A stretch of DNA of 64,000 nt from Variovorax sp. CF079 (GTDB lineage Bacteria > Pseudomonadota > Gammaproteobacteria > Burkholderiales > Burkholderiaceae_C). The notes under the pieces were generated by a model, which ran no database searches, was not told the DNA's origin, and was given only the letters and a program-made list of their open reading frames with translations. Both the position numbers and the translations under genes were made by a program. Positions 62,214 through 64,000 of this stretch are shown in pieces. The DNA is taken from positions 1 to 64,000 of the forward strand of contig NZ_FMZU01000019.1 of NCBI RefSeq assembly GCF_900101545.1, written 5' to 3'. Numbering within the stretch: position 1 is the stretch's first letter; every line of letters begins with the position of its first letter.

Positions 62214-64000
62214 ATGAAGCTACAGTCTTCGTACGCGACACGCATCGGCACCATCGCCCTCGCGGCACAGATGCTGATCACCGCCTGCATTCCGGCTGCG
62301 TTCGCGCAGGAAGCTGCAGCGCCGCCACGACGCGGCGAGCCGATCACGCTGAACTTCACCAACGCCGAGATCGAATCCGTCGCGCGCACCATGGCGGTCG
62401 TAACCGGCCGCGACGTGGTGGTCGACCCGCGCGTGAAGGGCACGATGAACCTGCAGACCGACCGTCCGATCTCCCCGGCCGCGGCCTTCAACCAGTTCGC
62501 AGCGGCGCTGCGCCTGCAGGGCTTCGCGGTCGTGCAGTCCGAAGGGCTCTACAAGGTGGTGCCGGAGGCCGACGCCAAGCTGCAGAGCAGCGCGGTCAGC
62601 ACGTCGACATCCGCCACCTCCAGCCTCTCCGGCAACCAGATCGTCACGCAGGTCTTCAAGCTCAACTACGAGTCGGCCAACAATCTGCTGCCGGTGCTGC
62701 GTCCGCTGATCGCGCCCAACAACACGATCAACGTGAACCCCGGCAACAACTCGCTGGTGATCACCGACTACGCCGAAAACATGCGGCGGCTGGCGCGCAT
62801 CATCGCCGCGCTCGACATGCCGAACGCCTCCGACATCGAGGTCATCCCGTTGAAGCACTCGGTCGCCACCGACCTGGTGCCGGTGCTCACGCGCCTGGTC
62901 GAAGGCGGATCCGCCACCGGGCCGGTGCCGGGCGCCGCGCCCGGCACCACCGACGCCTCGTTCCGCACCACGCTCCTGGCCGAGCCGCGCAGCAACGCCA
63001 TCATCCTGCGCGCGGCCAATCCGGCACGTTCGCAGCTGGTCCGCACGCTGATCGACCGCCTCGACCGCGCCCCGATCGACAGCGGCAACGGCGCGGCCGG
63101 CAACATCTACGTCGTCTACCTCAAGAATGCCGACGCGGTGCGGATGGCCATTACCCTGCGCGCCGCGCTCGCGAGCTCGCAGCCGAGCACCACCGGCACG
63201 CTGGGCGGCGCTGCCGGCACCCTCAGTACCGCCGGAACTACGCCCGCCGCCCAGCAGCAGCAGCAACAGTTCAGCCAGCTAGGCGCGACGGCGCAAGGCG
63301 GGATGAGCGCCGCCACGGCGCCGGTCAGCGGGACGGCGCAGCCCTCCACCGGCGGACAGATCCAGGCCGACCCAGCGACCAACTCGCTGATCATCAGCGC
63401 GGCCGAACCGCTCTATCGACAGCTGCGCGCGGTGATCGACCGCCTCGACAGCCGCCGTGCACAGGTGCTGATCGAAAGCCTGATCGTCGAAGTCAATGCC
63501 GACAAGGCGGCCGAGTTCGGCATCCAGTGGCAGGCCGGCATCGGCAAGAGCGGCGACCGCAACGTGGGCGTCATCGGCACCAACTCGAGCCTCGGCGGCG
63601 CCAACATCATCGACCTCGCGGTCGGCCTGGCGACCGGCAATGCCGCGACGCGGCCGTCCAGCGGCATCAACTTCGGCATCGGCCACCGCTACGGCAGCGA
63701 CGGCCAGTACGTGCTGGGCTTCCTGGCCCGCTTCCTGGCCAGCAACGGCGAGGGCAACGTGCTGTCGACCCCCAATCTGCTGACGCTCGACAACGAGGAA
63801 GCCAAGATCGTCGTCGGCCAGAACGTGCCCTTCGTCACCGGCCAGTACACCAGCGCCGGCGGAAATACCAACACCGTCAATCCGTTCCAGACCATCGAGC
63901 GCAAGGACGTCGGCCTGACGCTGCGCGTGCGCCCGCAGATCAGCGAGACCGGCACGGTCAAGATGCAGATCTTCCAGGAGGTCTCCAGCGTCGTCGCTTC
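62214..64000 (+). CDS. gspD: Type II secretion outer-membrane secretin GspD, 3' end outside window
   Basis: 595 complete codons remain open to the window edge. A signal peptide covers residues 1-31 (AAFA-QE). N-domains follow: N0 (ITLNFTNAEIESVARTMAVV), N1 (TQVFKLNYESANNLLPVLRPL), N2 and N3 with a long Ala/Thr/Gln/Gly-rich insert (around residues 320-375, including a run of Gln). The secretin core starts near residue 400 (VLIESLIVEVNADKAAEFG), then NVLSTPNLLTLDNEEAKIVVGQNVPF, read in two parts. The protein forms the outer-membrane gate. gspE and gspF presumably lie beyond the window. Confidence 0.95.
   Translation, partial: MKLQSSYATRIGTIALAAQMLITACIPAAFAQEAAAPPRRGEPITLNFTNAEIESVARTMAVVTGRDVVVDPRVKGTMNLQTDRPISPAAAFNQFAAALRLQGFAVVQSEGLYKVVPEADAKLQSSAVSTSTSATSSLSGNQIVTQVFKLNYESANNLLPVLRPLIAPNNTINVNPGNNSLVITDYAENMRRLARIIAALDMPNASDIEVIPLKHSVATDLVPVLTRLVEGGSATGPVPGAAPGTTDASFRTTLLAEPRSNAIILRAANPARSQLVRTLIDRLDRAPIDSGNGAAGNIYVVYLKNADAVRMAITLRAALASSQPSTTGTLGGAAGTLSTAGTTPAAQQQQQQFSQLGATAQGGMSAATAPVSGTAQPSTGGQIQADPATNSLIISAAEPLYRQLRAVIDRLDSRRAQVLIESLIVEVNADKAAEFGIQWQAGIGKSGDRNVGVIGTNSSLGGANIIDLAVGLATGNAATRPSSGINFGIGHRYGSDGQYVLGFLARFLASNGEGNVLSTPNLLTLDNEEAKIVVGQNVPFVTGQYTSAGGNTNTVNPFQTIERKDVGLTLRVRPQISETGTVKMQIFQEVSSVVA

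Overview
The window comes from the chromosome of a high-GC betaproteobacterium, most likely a member of the Comamonadaceae close to Variovorax. The clues are the dense GC-rich coding, six LysR-type regulators, an orphan Bug-type binding protein, a Comamonadaceae-style trimeric porin, a GspC-to-GspN type II secretion cluster, a CIRCE-controlled groESL operon and a family of short GC-rich intergenic repeats. This placement is inference; there is no rRNA or other marker gene to fix it. No tRNA, rRNA, CRISPR array, prophage or intact insertion sequence was seen.

Left part (1-15,100): a fragment of a PIN-domain gene, a secreted alpha/beta hydrolase, a periplasmic PEBP-like protein, an AraC regulator next to a CaiB/BaiF (racemase-like) gene, a LysR gene divergent from an aminotransferase/Bug/RraA-like catabolic operon, a second LysR, a pectate lyase lipoprotein, a third LysR, an unrecognised receiver-like protein, a flavin reductase, and a VOC/amino-acid-binding-protein pair divergent from a fourth LysR.

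Middle (16,000-30,000): an HU-like gene, then a seven-part minus-strand cassette (binding protein, fused double ATPase, two permeases, alpha/beta hydrolase, C45 acyltransferase/peptidase) with a divergent LysR. This looks like import of a peptide-like or acyl-amide compound followed by its cleavage. From 24.8 to 27.5 kb lies a decayed stretch: a response regulator fused by deletion to a histidine-kinase tail, 23-bp tandem repeats, two small hypothetical genes and several gene-poor segments. It is followed by an SDR/NADP-reductase pair with its LysR.

GroESL to zwf (30,160-42,573): groES-groEL has both a sigma-32-like promoter and a CIRCE operator. Next come DUF805, pgi and tal on the minus strand, a lipocalin, a YihX-like HAD phosphatase co-transcribed with an Afu/Fbp-type ABC importer (ATPase, fused permease, binding protein), and zwf. 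Sugar-phosphate genes surround an importer whose family includes the hexose-phosphate transporter AfuABC, which suggests a sugar-phosphate utilisation island.

Right part (42,600-64,000): a second dipeptide-type importer with an M20 amidohydrolase and two binding proteins interleaved among its permease genes, a general porin, coq7, osmC, a strong small-RNA candidate with its own promoter and terminator, ilvA, and a type II secretion cluster with gspC divergent from gspG-H-I-J-K-L-M-N-D. The window ends inside gspD.
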